Origin: Lactobacillales bacterium
Lineage (GTDB): Bacteria > Bacillota > Bacilli > Lactobacillales > Streptococcaceae
Length of the DNA stretch: 6,779 nucleotides
NCBI GenBank assembly: GCA_031257815.1
Contig: JAIRNX010000141.1
Location: forward strand, 1 to 6,779
Direction: 5' to 3'
Positions within the stretch are counted from its first letter, which is position 1; every line of letters starts with the position of its first letter. Both the position numbers and the translations under genes were made by a program. Shown here piece by piece: positions 1 to 6,538 of the stretch. The notes under the pieces were generated by a model, which saw nothing but the letters and a program-made list of their open reading frames with translations, had not been told where the DNA came from and ran no database searches.

Positions 1-10
1 GTGATTATGG

Positions 11-277
11 TCAGCTGGTTTTCTTGTGAACTTCTTTAGATTTCCGGTCAACAGTTCTGGAAACAGGCTTAATACCATATTGTTCACAGATAGGCGCAAC
101 AGACTGTCGAATATGATTGATCCGCTCTTCTGCGTTCATGTCTTTAGTTTCCTTATAGAGTTCTAGACGGATAGCATCAATCTTTTCCTGAATGGGATCT
201 ATGATTTCATTCTCAGCTGTATCGCTGAATTTATCCTCAATGGAATTGGAATTATCAGAAGTATTATGGTGCGTCAT
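11..277 (-). CDS. Small partner protein of a PIN-domain toxin (probable antitoxin)
   Basis: An 88-residue, charged, soluble protein with no membrane segment. An upstream in-frame ATG at 325 exists, but I chose the ATG at 277: it lies just inside the end of the PIN reading frame (14-nt overlap, 264-277), a layout typical of translationally coupled toxin-antitoxin pairs, and the extra 16 residues look like chance translation of the PIN gene. Residues about 1-28 are polar and low in complexity. The core is a helical block with IDAIRLELYKETKDM, then NAEERINHIRQ and a C-terminal QYGIKPV. I recognise this 'I..IR.E.Y.ETKDM..EER..' pattern from small proteins encoded next to PIN-domain genes; that is memory, not a search. 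The tail (residues about 70-88) is basic. By context it should bind and neutralise the PIN ribonuclease. Its frame is intact although the toxin gene is interrupted. Antitoxin function is inferred from family and position. Confidence 0.72.
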   Translation of the reverse strand: MTHHNTSDNSNSIEDKFSDTAENEIIDPIQEKIDAIRLELYKETKDMNAEERINHIRQSVAPICEQYGIKPVSRTVDRKSKEVHKKTS

Positions 278-749
278 TGTACTGCACGTCAGATGGTTTA
301 CATATTGTGATAGTGGGATAATCATTAAGCAAATTTATTTTGTTAATTTTTATATTTGGCTTAAGCATATGTTTTATGTTGAAAGTAATTAAATAATCAA
401 TATTATTAACTGATGCACAGGCTATATGCAAAGCATCATAATAATGGAGTTCAGAAATTACATCGCCAAAAATATATTTCGCGGCTAAATTGTCGATTTA
501 TTTAGTAGCTTCTAGCGTTGTCAGAAAAGGGCTCGAACTTAAATTTAACATCTTCTCTCTCTTGATTTTATCGACATCACGAGTTTTCTTCAATTCATAA
601 AGAACATATTGAGAAATAAAACCTCCTAACTGTTTAGTTGCAATAGCGTTAAATAGCCTGATTGTTTGAGAATGAAACACGCTATCAACATCACAATAAT
701 TGACGAAAACCGATGTATCAAGATAAACAGTTGGTGAAAGAGTTGTCAA
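264..749 (-). pseudogene. PIN-domain ribonuclease toxin, interrupted by one in-frame stop
   Basis: Starts at TTG 749, with a GAGG ribosome binding site just upstream (757-754 region); no other start exists before an in-frame TAA at 773. Residues 1-83 run to a TAA at 500-498, and the same frame then continues to a TAA at 266-264, giving 161 codons, a normal length for a PIN protein. The N-terminal piece has YLDTSVFVNY (acidic D11) and LYELKKT (E52). The piece after the stop has HYYDALHIACAS (D105), then D118 and the LITFNIKH motif. These are the ordered metal-binding acidic residues of the PIN fold, a Mg-dependent RNase in VapC-like toxins. Without readthrough the 83-residue product lacks half the active site and should be inactive. 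The stop could come from a single change of a CAA, AAA or GAA codon. The partner gene overlaps its 3' end. Family assignment is firm; loss of function is inferred. Confidence 0.9.
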
Positions 750-776
750 AGCGACCTCAAATAATACTCTTTAATA

Positions 777-805
777 AGGATACTGAAATAGAAAAAAATA
801 ATCAA
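777..805 (-). promoter_or_regulatory. Likely promoter of the PIN toxin / partner operon
   Basis: On the minus strand TTGATT (805-800) is followed after exactly 17 bases by TATCCT (782-777). This would start RNA near 770, about 20 bases before the TTG start, leaving just room for the GAGG ribosome binding site. The -35 is close to consensus and the -10 is weaker. It lies in the gap between parB and the PIN gene, so the pair may be transcribed on its own. Confidence 0.45.
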
Positions 806-849
806 GCTAAAACACAACGGATTTGACGCATCTCAAGAAATAGAAATTA

Positions 850-1824
850 TCACGTAAGAATCTCATTAATCAGCTTCTGAATAGCTGTCAACTCAGGGTA
901 GATCTGCGCTAATTCTGATGGGTGAAACTTTATTCTGCGGCATTTCTCAAGATTTATTCTGAAGGCAGAAATTCGGGACATAAAGCTGGCAACCTTTTTG
1001 TCAGAACTTGAGCTTGTGGTGGCCTTGGCATCGGTGTCGGAGTCAGATTTTTCGCTGTCTGCCGTCTTGTCTGGCAAAACAGATTTTTTGTCAATTATTG
1101 CCTTAAATTCCGCAAATTTAGCTTGTCTTTTTTCGTGATTTTTGATTCTGGCCAGTTGCAGAAGCTTGTTTACCGACCATTCTTTGGATTGTAATGCCTC
1201 GGTTTTAATCTGTTCATCAAGCTTGCTGATTTTAAGCATCTCTGAAATGTAATTTTCTGAAAGGTTGACAATGCCTACTAAAGATTTCTGTTTGGCGTTT
1301 TCGTCAGAGCCCTTCAATCGTGCCAAAAGGTTAGCAAAAGCGTTGGCTTTCTCAATGGGGAGGAGATCTTCACGCTGCAAATTCTGGGTTAAAGCTACGG
1401 TCTTGTAGCCTTCAAGGTCTGATAATACTATTCGGCATGGAATTTCTTTTAAATTGAGGTCTTTGCATGCCCTCCAGCGCCTCTCTCCATCTACGATGAT
1501 GAAAAAGCCAGGCTTTTGCTCGGTTTCGCGCACAAAAATGGGATTGTGGAGTGAAGTTTTATTAATAGACTCCCTTAAATTGGATAAAGTTGACGCAGCA
1601 AACAGTTTTCTTGGCTGCTCAGGATCAGGCTCTATCTTGTTAATATCAATTGAAGTTATAGTATCAGAAATACTAATCGTATTTGGATCAGAATTTGTAT
1701 TGATCGATGGTTCAACAGGAGAAGAGCTTTCATTGGAGACAGTTTGAGACTCATCATCCTCTTTTGCATGGGATTCAGTGGATTTAGATGACTTATTGTT
1801 GTCAGATTCTTTGGATGAACTCAT
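850..1824 (-). CDS. parB: ParB-family plasmid partition protein
   Basis: A 324-residue ParB/RepB/Spo0J-family DNA-binding CTPase, which loads at a parS centromere and, with a ParA ATPase, segregates the replicon. I chose ATG 1824: GAGG lies 8-10 bases upstream, and the longer reading frame would begin inside the -35 box of the promoter. Residues 1-50 are a Ser/Asp/Glu-rich disordered tail. The ParB N-terminal domain follows: DPEQPRK (67-73), the box with GERRWRAC (113-120) and NLQREDL (148-154), motifs known to make the CTP site. A helix-turn-helix lies at about 178-203. Residues 245-280 are a second Ser/Asp/Lys-rich linker, and 281-324 form a short helical C-terminal part that probably dimerises. 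No parA is found on either side, which is unusual because parA normally lies directly upstream. The frame is intact, in contrast to the neighbouring genes, so partition may still be under selection. Confidence 0.96.
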   Translation of the reverse strand: MSSSKESDNNKSSKSTESHAKEDDESQTVSNESSSPVEPSINTNSDPNTISISDTITSIDINKIEPDPEQPRKLFAASTLSNLRESINKTSLHNPIFVRETEQKPGFFIIVDGERRWRACKDLNLKEIPCRIVLSDLEGYKTVALTQNLQREDLLPIEKANAFANLLARLKGSDENAKQKSLVGIVNLSENYISEMLKISKLDEQIKTEALQSKEWSVNKLLQLARIKNHEKRQAKFAEFKAIIDKKSVLPDKTADSEKSDSDTDAKATTSSSSDKKVASFMSRISAFRINLEKCRRIKFHPSELAQIYPELTAIQKLINEILT

Positions 1825-1853
1825 TTTTTTGCCTCGAAAATCAGTTAAAATGA

Positions 1854-1873
1854 AACTTCGGAACATCGAAGTT
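1854..1873. promoter_or_regulatory. Perfect inverted repeat in the parB leader (operator or hairpin)
   Basis: AACTTCG and CGAAGTT, separated by six bases, form a perfect 7-bp inverted repeat about 30 bases upstream of the parB start and downstream of the promoter. It could be an operator for autoregulation (by ParB, or by a ParA/CopG-type repressor encoded elsewhere) or an RNA hairpin in the leader. Its TTCG/CGAA arms resemble the centre of the palindrome at 2024-2041. Confidence 0.5.
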
Positions 1874-1892
1874 ACAAAAAAGTGTCTAAAAA

Positions 1893-1906
1893 AGGCTGTA
1901 GAGCCT
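1893..1906 (-). promoter_or_regulatory. Small stem-loop plus T-run at the 5' end of the parB leader
   Basis: On the minus strand AGGCT-CTAC-AGCCT forms a 5-bp stem with a 4-base loop, followed at once by six Ts. It sits within a few bases of the predicted transcription start. It resembles a weak intrinsic terminator or 5'-end stabilising hairpin. The stem is short, so a role in attenuation is only a possibility. Confidence 0.4.
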
Positions 1907-1915
1907 ATGAATTTG

Positions 1916-1958
1916 ACTATACACATCCAAGTGACGCTTGTCAAGTTTTTTTTTTTTT
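1916..1958 (-). promoter_or_regulatory. Strong sigma70-type promoter with A-tract UP element, for parB
   Basis: Read on the minus strand, a perfect TTGACA (1944-1939) is followed by a 17-base spacer and TATAGT (1921-1916), five of six matches to the -10 consensus. A run of 13 A (1958-1946) sits immediately upstream of the -35, as in UP elements contacted by the RNA polymerase alpha subunit. RNA should start near 1909, giving a leader of about 85 nt before the parB ATG at 1824. Confidence 0.87.
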
Positions 1959-2023
1959 AATCTTATGGTTGAATATTTGCATAAATTAAGCGACCATAGC
2001 ATGCGCAAACTATAAATTTTAAA

Positions 2024-2041
2024 TATTTTTCGCGAAAAATA
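2024..2041. promoter_or_regulatory. parS: Candidate parS: 18-bp perfect palindrome TATTTTTCGCGAAAAATA
   Basis: A perfect palindrome centred on CGCG, lying about 100 bases upstream of the parB promoter. Known chromosomal-type parS sites are palindromes of similar size with TTTC..GAAA arms around a CG centre. This one has the same general shape but is not the canonical sequence. Position next to parB and perfect symmetry are the evidence; binding is inferred. AT-rich DNA makes the A/T arms less striking than the central TTCGCGAA. Confidence 0.45.
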
Positions 2042-2133
2042 CTTTTTTATTTTTTTAATAATAACAAACAAATATTAAAATTAACAATAAATTGCAATAA
2101 AACTTGTTCAAAATGATTTGATGCTCTCAGCAA

Positions 2134-2167
2134 ACATAAGGCTTCCCTGTGGAGGGAAGCCTTATGT
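2134..2167. repeat. Perfect 15-bp stem-loop with 4-base loop
   Basis: ACATAAGGCTTCCCT (2134-2148), loop GTGG, then AGGGAAGCCTTATGT (2153-2167): fifteen consecutive base pairs with no mismatch, GC-rich in the middle. It is the strongest secondary structure in the window. Neither side has a long T-run; the minus direction has TTT directly after the stem, so a leftward intrinsic terminator is possible but atypical. Other options are a transcript-end hairpin, a small RNA, or a protein or recombinase site. The structure itself is certain; its role is not known. Confidence 0.85.
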
Positions 2168-2193
2168 GGCTAAAATGACATTAGAAATTGAAT

Positions 2194-2231
2194 CAAATAA
2201 CATAAAAAAAGTTATTTGCGAGATTTTTTTT
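2194..2231 (+). terminator. AT-rich stem-loop followed by eight Ts (weak terminator candidate)
   Basis: CAAATAAC and GTTATTTG pair over 8 bp around a 9-base A-rich loop, then CGAGA and a run of eight Ts (2224-2231) follow. The form is that of a Rho-independent terminator on the plus strand, but the stem has few G-C pairs and no rightward gene lies upstream within the window. Confidence 0.3.
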
Positions 2232-2340
2232 AAAGTGTAACGCTAGCAGATATAAAATCAAGCATGATTTCCTGTTCACTGTGTGTCCGAGGACAGATAA
2301 CATCAGTCAGCGTCAGAGCCAGTTTCTCATAACCATGCAT
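2230..2340 (-). CDS. Possible 36-residue peptide or gene remnant
   Basis: An ATG at 2340 opens 36 codons to a TAA at 2232-2230. The protein begins MHGYEKLALTLTDV and contains PRTHSEQEIMLDF. The stretch is less AT-rich than its surroundings, and the amino-acid composition looks like real protein rather than translated AT-rich spacer. There is no clear ribosome binding site, and a TAG at 2364 closes the frame upstream. It may be the tail of a degraded gene. I do not recognise a family. Confidence 0.25.
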   Translation of the reverse strand: MHGYEKLALTLTDVICPRTHSEQEIMLDFISASVTL

Positions 2341-2551
2341 CAGGATTATAAAAAAAATGAGCTAATGGCCAATAAATTGGCTCATACAGGAAACTAAGGT
2401 CTAAAAATCCAGGATCAACCTTGATATGCTCCCATTAAAAGCTTAAGTTCAAAGTAAATATGATACTTTTACGTTTATGAAGAAGTTCCATTGGTACAAT
2501 AAATTAACATTTCAGTCTCGTTGATCTTTTCCTCACTTTTTACAAGCTGGC

Positions 2552-4003
2552 ATGTCTTGCAAGGTTTAACTTAAGACTAAAGATGATACTTTTGAAAGAC
2601 AATTTGAACGTGCCACTGTCCAAACAACTGGAGGAAATATAATTTTTTTCTACCAAGCTAAACAGCAAATGGGAAAAATGCTTGAAACTATCTCAATAGG
2701 CAGAGAAAACATTAATCTTAGGCTTCAAACTAATCTGTCTGCGCCTATTAAAGGTGGCTATATTGCGGAAGAATTTCATGCTGAGACTTTTAATTTAGAT
2801 TCCATTCTAAAAAATAAATAATCTAAAGCCATAACTGAAAACTACTCTGAATGGTCTGGCATAGGGTTAAAGACAAATGACGTGCCAGACATCGCTGTGA
2901 TTGAAGGCAATAACATTAAAACAACTGCGCAATCAAAGTATTTTGCTACAACGGATGGAACTGCCAGTAAGTTATCAGAATTAAAATATGAGAATGTTGA
3001 TCAGCTTATTGGCCCCAGTGATCAAGTGAATCCTGCCGATGGTTCTTATAGTGCTAAAGACCAAGCCTCACCAGAAGCGTCATCAATAATAACAGATCGC
3101 CTAGAACATGATGGAGTACAATTTACTCCATTAACGAAATCTGACACAGATAAAATGGGGAATGGCAACTTAGAATTATTTGAAAAAATTGAAAACGAAT
3201 ATAAAACTAAATCCACAGTCCAGCAAATTGGTAAGGCTGCAAAAGGCGCAGCAGCTATGTCAGCTGTTGTATGTGGTTCAATTTACACAATTTTACAAAT
3301 TCAGAGAGCGAATAAAGGCAAAATTAGTTACGATGAGGCAGTAAAAAATACAGTCATTGAAACAGCGACATCTGCAGCAGACAGCGCAGTAAAAGCAGCC
3401 GGTAATGTCGCTGTGCAAAGTCTAATGGTTCGTTATGGAGCTGAAAAAGCAGTCATAGAAATTCTAGCTAAACAAAGTTTAAATTCGATGTTGAAAACTA
3501 ACGCTGTTACAGTTGGAGTCACATGCGTTATAGATGCTATCAAAGATCTTGTTAAACTTGGTTCTGGCAGTATCAGTAAAGAAGTTTTTTATGAGCGACA
3601 GGGATAATCAATATTAACTACATCTGCTGGAGTGGTTGGAGGTTCTCTAGGTGCGGTTGCTAGTGCATCTATTGCTACAACAATTGGTATAGTTTCTGGT
3701 TTATCAATGACTTTGGCTAGCGTCGTAGGCGGATTGTCTGGTGGCATTATAGCAGGATTAGCGATGTCTCTGGCAATTGAGAATGGAATTGAAAAACCTT
3801 ACAGAGATCTCGTAGAAAATACTCAAAACCTACACTCAGCTGCTGAGGAATTAGAATGACTTTCTAATACCGTATTTAAAAGCCAAATTTTATTTACTAA
3901 ATATCTTGAGCATGATTTTGCATTTCAAAAAAAAATAAATCAACAAATTAACAATATTAATACAGCTGGGTTTCGTGCTCTAAACAGCATTAACAAGATT
4001 TAA
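2552..4003 (+). pseudogene. Gene A: nuclease-like / glycine-rich membrane protein, broken by four in-frame stops
   Basis: A single frame reads as protein for about 483 codons but contains TAA 2567, TAA 2819, TAA 3605 and TGA 3857 before the terminal TAA at 4001. There are no frameshifts. Composition and motifs continue smoothly across each stop (for example the tract with IFFYQAKQQMGK, then APIKGGYIAEEFHAETFNLD, then after the stop ENYSEWSGIGLKTNDVPDIAV). Numbering from ATG 2552, residues 112-129 hold PDIAV and, 14 residues after the Asp, QSK, which fits the D-x(n)-(E/Q)xK pattern of PD-(D/E)XK nucleases. Residues 231-251 and 317-336 are hydrophobic, and 353-415 is a Gly/Ala/Ser-rich membrane stretch with glycine-zipper character (AGVVGGSLGAVASASIA, VVGGLSGGIIAGLAMS). 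The C-terminus (about 425-483) is polar and helical. Internal starts such as GTG 2882 and GTG 3632 lack ribosome binding sites, so separate fragments are unlikely. The start codon is uncertain. Gene B follows after 9 nt. Function unknown; the nuclease idea is inference. Confidence 0.75.
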
Positions 4004-4012
4004 AGCGGTTTA

Positions 4013-6187
4013 ATGATTTCTTTAATAATAGATAATAACGAAAAACCTACAATTGATAATAAAGTCGAGCAGATGCTTGACTGGGCTAAATCACGTCAAG
4101 TTCAAGCCGAACAACTTGCCCTTGATTCGACTCGTTTGCTTGCTTGCACTAGCGATAGGCTAGACAAATTAACTAACCAAGGCTTTTTCAAACGTTGCTG
4201 GGACAGATTTACTGGCGAAGCTGCCGCTATAGAGAGAGCGAATACAGCAGATTTAATCCAAATGCAGAAGACCGCATAGACATACATTAATATGTTAAGT
4301 GAGCGGCAGATATTGAAGGCTCATTCAATGCTGTCTATAAAAAATGATTTGCTTACATTGGCAATTCATGAAGAAGAAACACGTGATATAATAGCCCTTT
4401 TAGCTAATCGAACTTTAGAAAGGTTCGAAAAGCTGGAACATAGGACAGATCAACTTGAAATTTCAACCAACCTGCAAGGTTGGCTGTTGACGCTTGAAGA
4501 GCGTGAATATGAGGAGAGAATTCCAACTGAAAATATGAGACTCTTTCAGGTGGTTAATGATTTTTATTCGATAAAAAATGACATATGGAATTACAATGAC
4601 TTTTTGTTCATGCGGAAAGCTCTAAGGATCGTAAAATTAGATCCAAAGAAAAAAATATCTCTTAACACATTTATAGATCAAATTGTTGATGAAATATACT
4701 TAAAAGAAGTTGGATTTAATAAATTTAATGAATGCATAAATTATCATAAACCTTTGAAAATCGAAAATTTTTCTCATTTGTTATCAATGAAATATCCTCA
4801 CCTTTATTTTTGACTATACATGGATTAAACAATCAATATCGCGATCGTTTAGATGTTTTCGAAACTCTCAGCGATGAAATGAATATTTCTATTGATATGG
4901 CATTAAAAAGGCTCTTACGAAAAAGCATAACAAATCTAAATGTAAATTATGAATTTCCTCTTGCTGAAGCAGCTATAGAGATTTTAGGTTGCCTGAGATT
5001 GGGTACTCTTTTATTTTCAGAAAAACAGCAAATTGACTGTTCAAATAAACCCATTCACAATGATTCAAATGAAAAGCGATTTAATAAGTCGATTATAGAT
5101 GTTAATAGTATAAACAATCTATTTTTACATAAATGTAACTTCAAGATAGATTTAACTGATTTTAAAATAGACAGTATAATTTTTATAGATGATAGTTTCA
5201 TCTCACGTATATATTCTACTTCTCTTACATTTCCAAGATATTATTTTACAAATGATTTCATTAAATTTAATGAGTTATTAAATGTTGATAATCTTGTTGA
5301 TAATCATACTCTTTATTCAATGATGCATAATTGGGTAAAATTTAATGATAAAATTATTTTTCATACAGAGAATAAACTTTTTTATACAACCGACAAAGTA
5401 AATTTTATACAAATAAAATTAAATTTTTTAAGAGACTACTTCTCGATTGATTTAGAAGAACATATGATAATGTTTTAGAGGAATACGAAATTATAAAACA
5501 GTGGAGTGTTAATAATTTATTAATTTTATATTTAGAACCTTCAAATTCTAATAATTCTCGATATATAGCAATAACGGATGATTTTGAAAATTGGCAAATC
5601 AATTCTATTGATTTTACGCCAATAGATATAACATATGGCAATGAAAAATATGTCTGTTTAAGCAAACCTTTTTCAGAAAATCAAGTAGCTAACAAATTTT
5701 TATCTAATAATGATATTGATTACGATTTAGATAAGGTAAATCCATATAGAATATTATTTTGTGGTGATAAATTTCTATGGAAAACAGCTTACTGTGAAGA
5801 TTTTACAGGAAATCATTTAAATAACCAACTATTTTTTCATAACGGATATTTTATATTTTTTGATATGTTTTCTAGTGATAATTATATTTATTTTTCATAT
5901 GATGGATTATATTGCTACAAAAAAGAACGTGATGTTAATTTTTATTAAAAAAAATTTTCTATAATACTGATTATAATATAATTATTACTACTATGGATTA
6001 TCCCAATCGTGATATAAATAAATGGGAATTTTTTATTCTTTTAAACAATGATTTTTTTTCGTTGAAAAAAATAAAAATACCTAATTACCCATGGGATATA
6101 CCAGGATTCTTTCCTGCTTCTTCTGATGGAAAAATTTTAGTTGTTTATGATGAAGCAAATATCTTTACTCTAAAACTAAATAATTAG
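4013..6187 (+). pseudogene. Gene B: helical domain plus beta-propeller-like repeats, broken by a stop and three frameshifts
   Basis: Starts at ATG 4013, 9 nt after gene A ends, with a weak AAAGCGG ahead. The frame reaches TAG 4277 (residue 89) and continues to TGA 4811. It then shifts by -1 at the T5 run 4807-4811, again near 5451-5463, and again at the T5 run 5939-5943, ending at TAG 6187. All shifts are repaired by one added base; rejoined length is about 725 residues. Residues 1-150 are helical and charged (MLDWAKSRQVQAEQLALDS, RTLERFEKLEHRTDQLE). Residues 151-166 read STNLQGWLLTLEEREY and look strongly conserved in style. From about residue 370, short units such as KLFYTTDKVNFIQIKL, RYIAITDDFENWQI, YIYFSYDGLYCYKK and KILVVYDEANIFTLKL recur, like beta-propeller blades. 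The 3' half is far more AT-rich than the 5' third. I have a faint, unverified memory that proteins with the STNLQGWLLTLEE block are labelled 'diguanylate cyclase regulator RdcB family'. The stop/shift at 4811 could instead separate two coupled genes (TTG start at 4810), but no ribosome binding site supports this. Confidence 0.72.
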
Positions 6188-6425
6188 TAATCATTCAGAA
6201 CCCTTCCAGTTACCAGGGAGAAACCATTAAAAAAAAACATCATAAGGAGAGGATCTACTGAGCATTTTATGTTCCCTCTTAATGATGACTTTGGTATAGC
6301 ATACTCACCTCTTATATTTTAGGGTGGGTACCTCCTCAATTCTACCAATATTGGAGATAAAATATCTTTTCCTAGCATAAATTTTATCATACTAGAAATA
6401 ATATTGTATATTTAGATAAAAATGC
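6188..6425. other. Spacer with a possible short gene remnant
   Basis: No intact gene. In one plus-strand frame, protein-like sequence runs from about 6250 (with HFMFPLNDDFGIAYSPLIF from about 6263) to a TAG at 6320-6322, then continues as GGYLLNSTNIGDKISFPS toward a stop near 6415. This could be a decayed coding fragment. An AAGGAG at 6244-6249 has no start codon at a suitable distance. CATCATAAGGAGAGG (from about 6238) and CCCTCTTAATGATG (ending near 6287) are partly complementary and could form an imperfect hairpin after gene B. Confidence 0.25.
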
Positions 6426-6453
6426 TTGATAATACCATTAAAATGATTATAAT
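6426..6453 (+). promoter_or_regulatory. Sigma70-type promoter upstream of the 6539 gene
   Basis: TTGATA (6426-6431), a 16-base spacer and a perfect TATAAT (6448-6453). RNA would begin near 6460, giving a leader of about 80 nt before the ATG at 6539. The surroundings are very AT-rich, so a chance match is possible, but both boxes are good and a ribosome binding site and start follow downstream. Confidence 0.6.
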
Positions 6454-6538
6454 AAGACTAAATGATCAAAAAGATTTATTTTTAACCTTTAAAAATACTC
6501 TTTTAAGATGAAAATACTACTTATTAAAGGTGTTAGTC

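Larger units (their letters stand above)
1945..2551. other. Long mostly non-coding region between parB and gene A
   Basis: No convincing gene is seen here. It contains the T/A tract of the parB promoter, the parS candidate, an AT-rich block (2041-2105), the perfect stem-loop at 2134-2167, an AT-rich stem-loop with a T-run (2194-2231), a short palindrome TGTCC-GA-GGACA (2284-2295), the imperfect inverted repeat GCCAAT-AA-ATTGGC (about 2368-2381) and a possible small peptide (2340-2230). I saw no iterons or clear DnaA boxes, so an origin is not supported. No strong promoter for gene A was found. Confidence 0.6.

Noticed and set aside
1825..1944. Longer parB reading frame starting at 1944
   Set aside because: Its start codon is the TTG of the -35 box, and the added 40 residues have no ribosome binding site. 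ATG 1824 has GAGG at the right distance.
1454..1960. Plus-strand open frames opposite parB
   Set aside because: They lie antisense to a clearly recognised ParB gene and show no domain or ribosome binding site of their own.
2882..3607. Gene A fragment as a separate 241-residue gene from GTG 2882
   Set aside because: The GTG is mid-protein (NDVPDIAV), has no ribosome binding site, and the same frame continues on both sides as related protein.
498..4279. Alternative genetic code or programmed stop recoding
   Set aside because: TAA, TGA and TAG all occur inside frames, while parB and the antitoxin-like gene are intact and end normally; decay is simpler.
4467..4483. Inverted repeat CCAACCT-GCA-AGGTTGG
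   Set aside because: It falls within the conserved-looking coding block of gene B (TNLQGW) and is best explained by codons.
4810..5478. Separate gene starting at TTG 4810 and overlapping the TGA at 4811
   Set aside because: The TTGA overlap resembles coupling, but there is no ribosome binding site and one added T rejoins both parts smoothly. Kept as an alternative only.
5405..5665. Minus-strand 86-residue open frame
   Set aside because: It is antisense to gene B in AT-rich DNA, with no recognisable motif or start signal.
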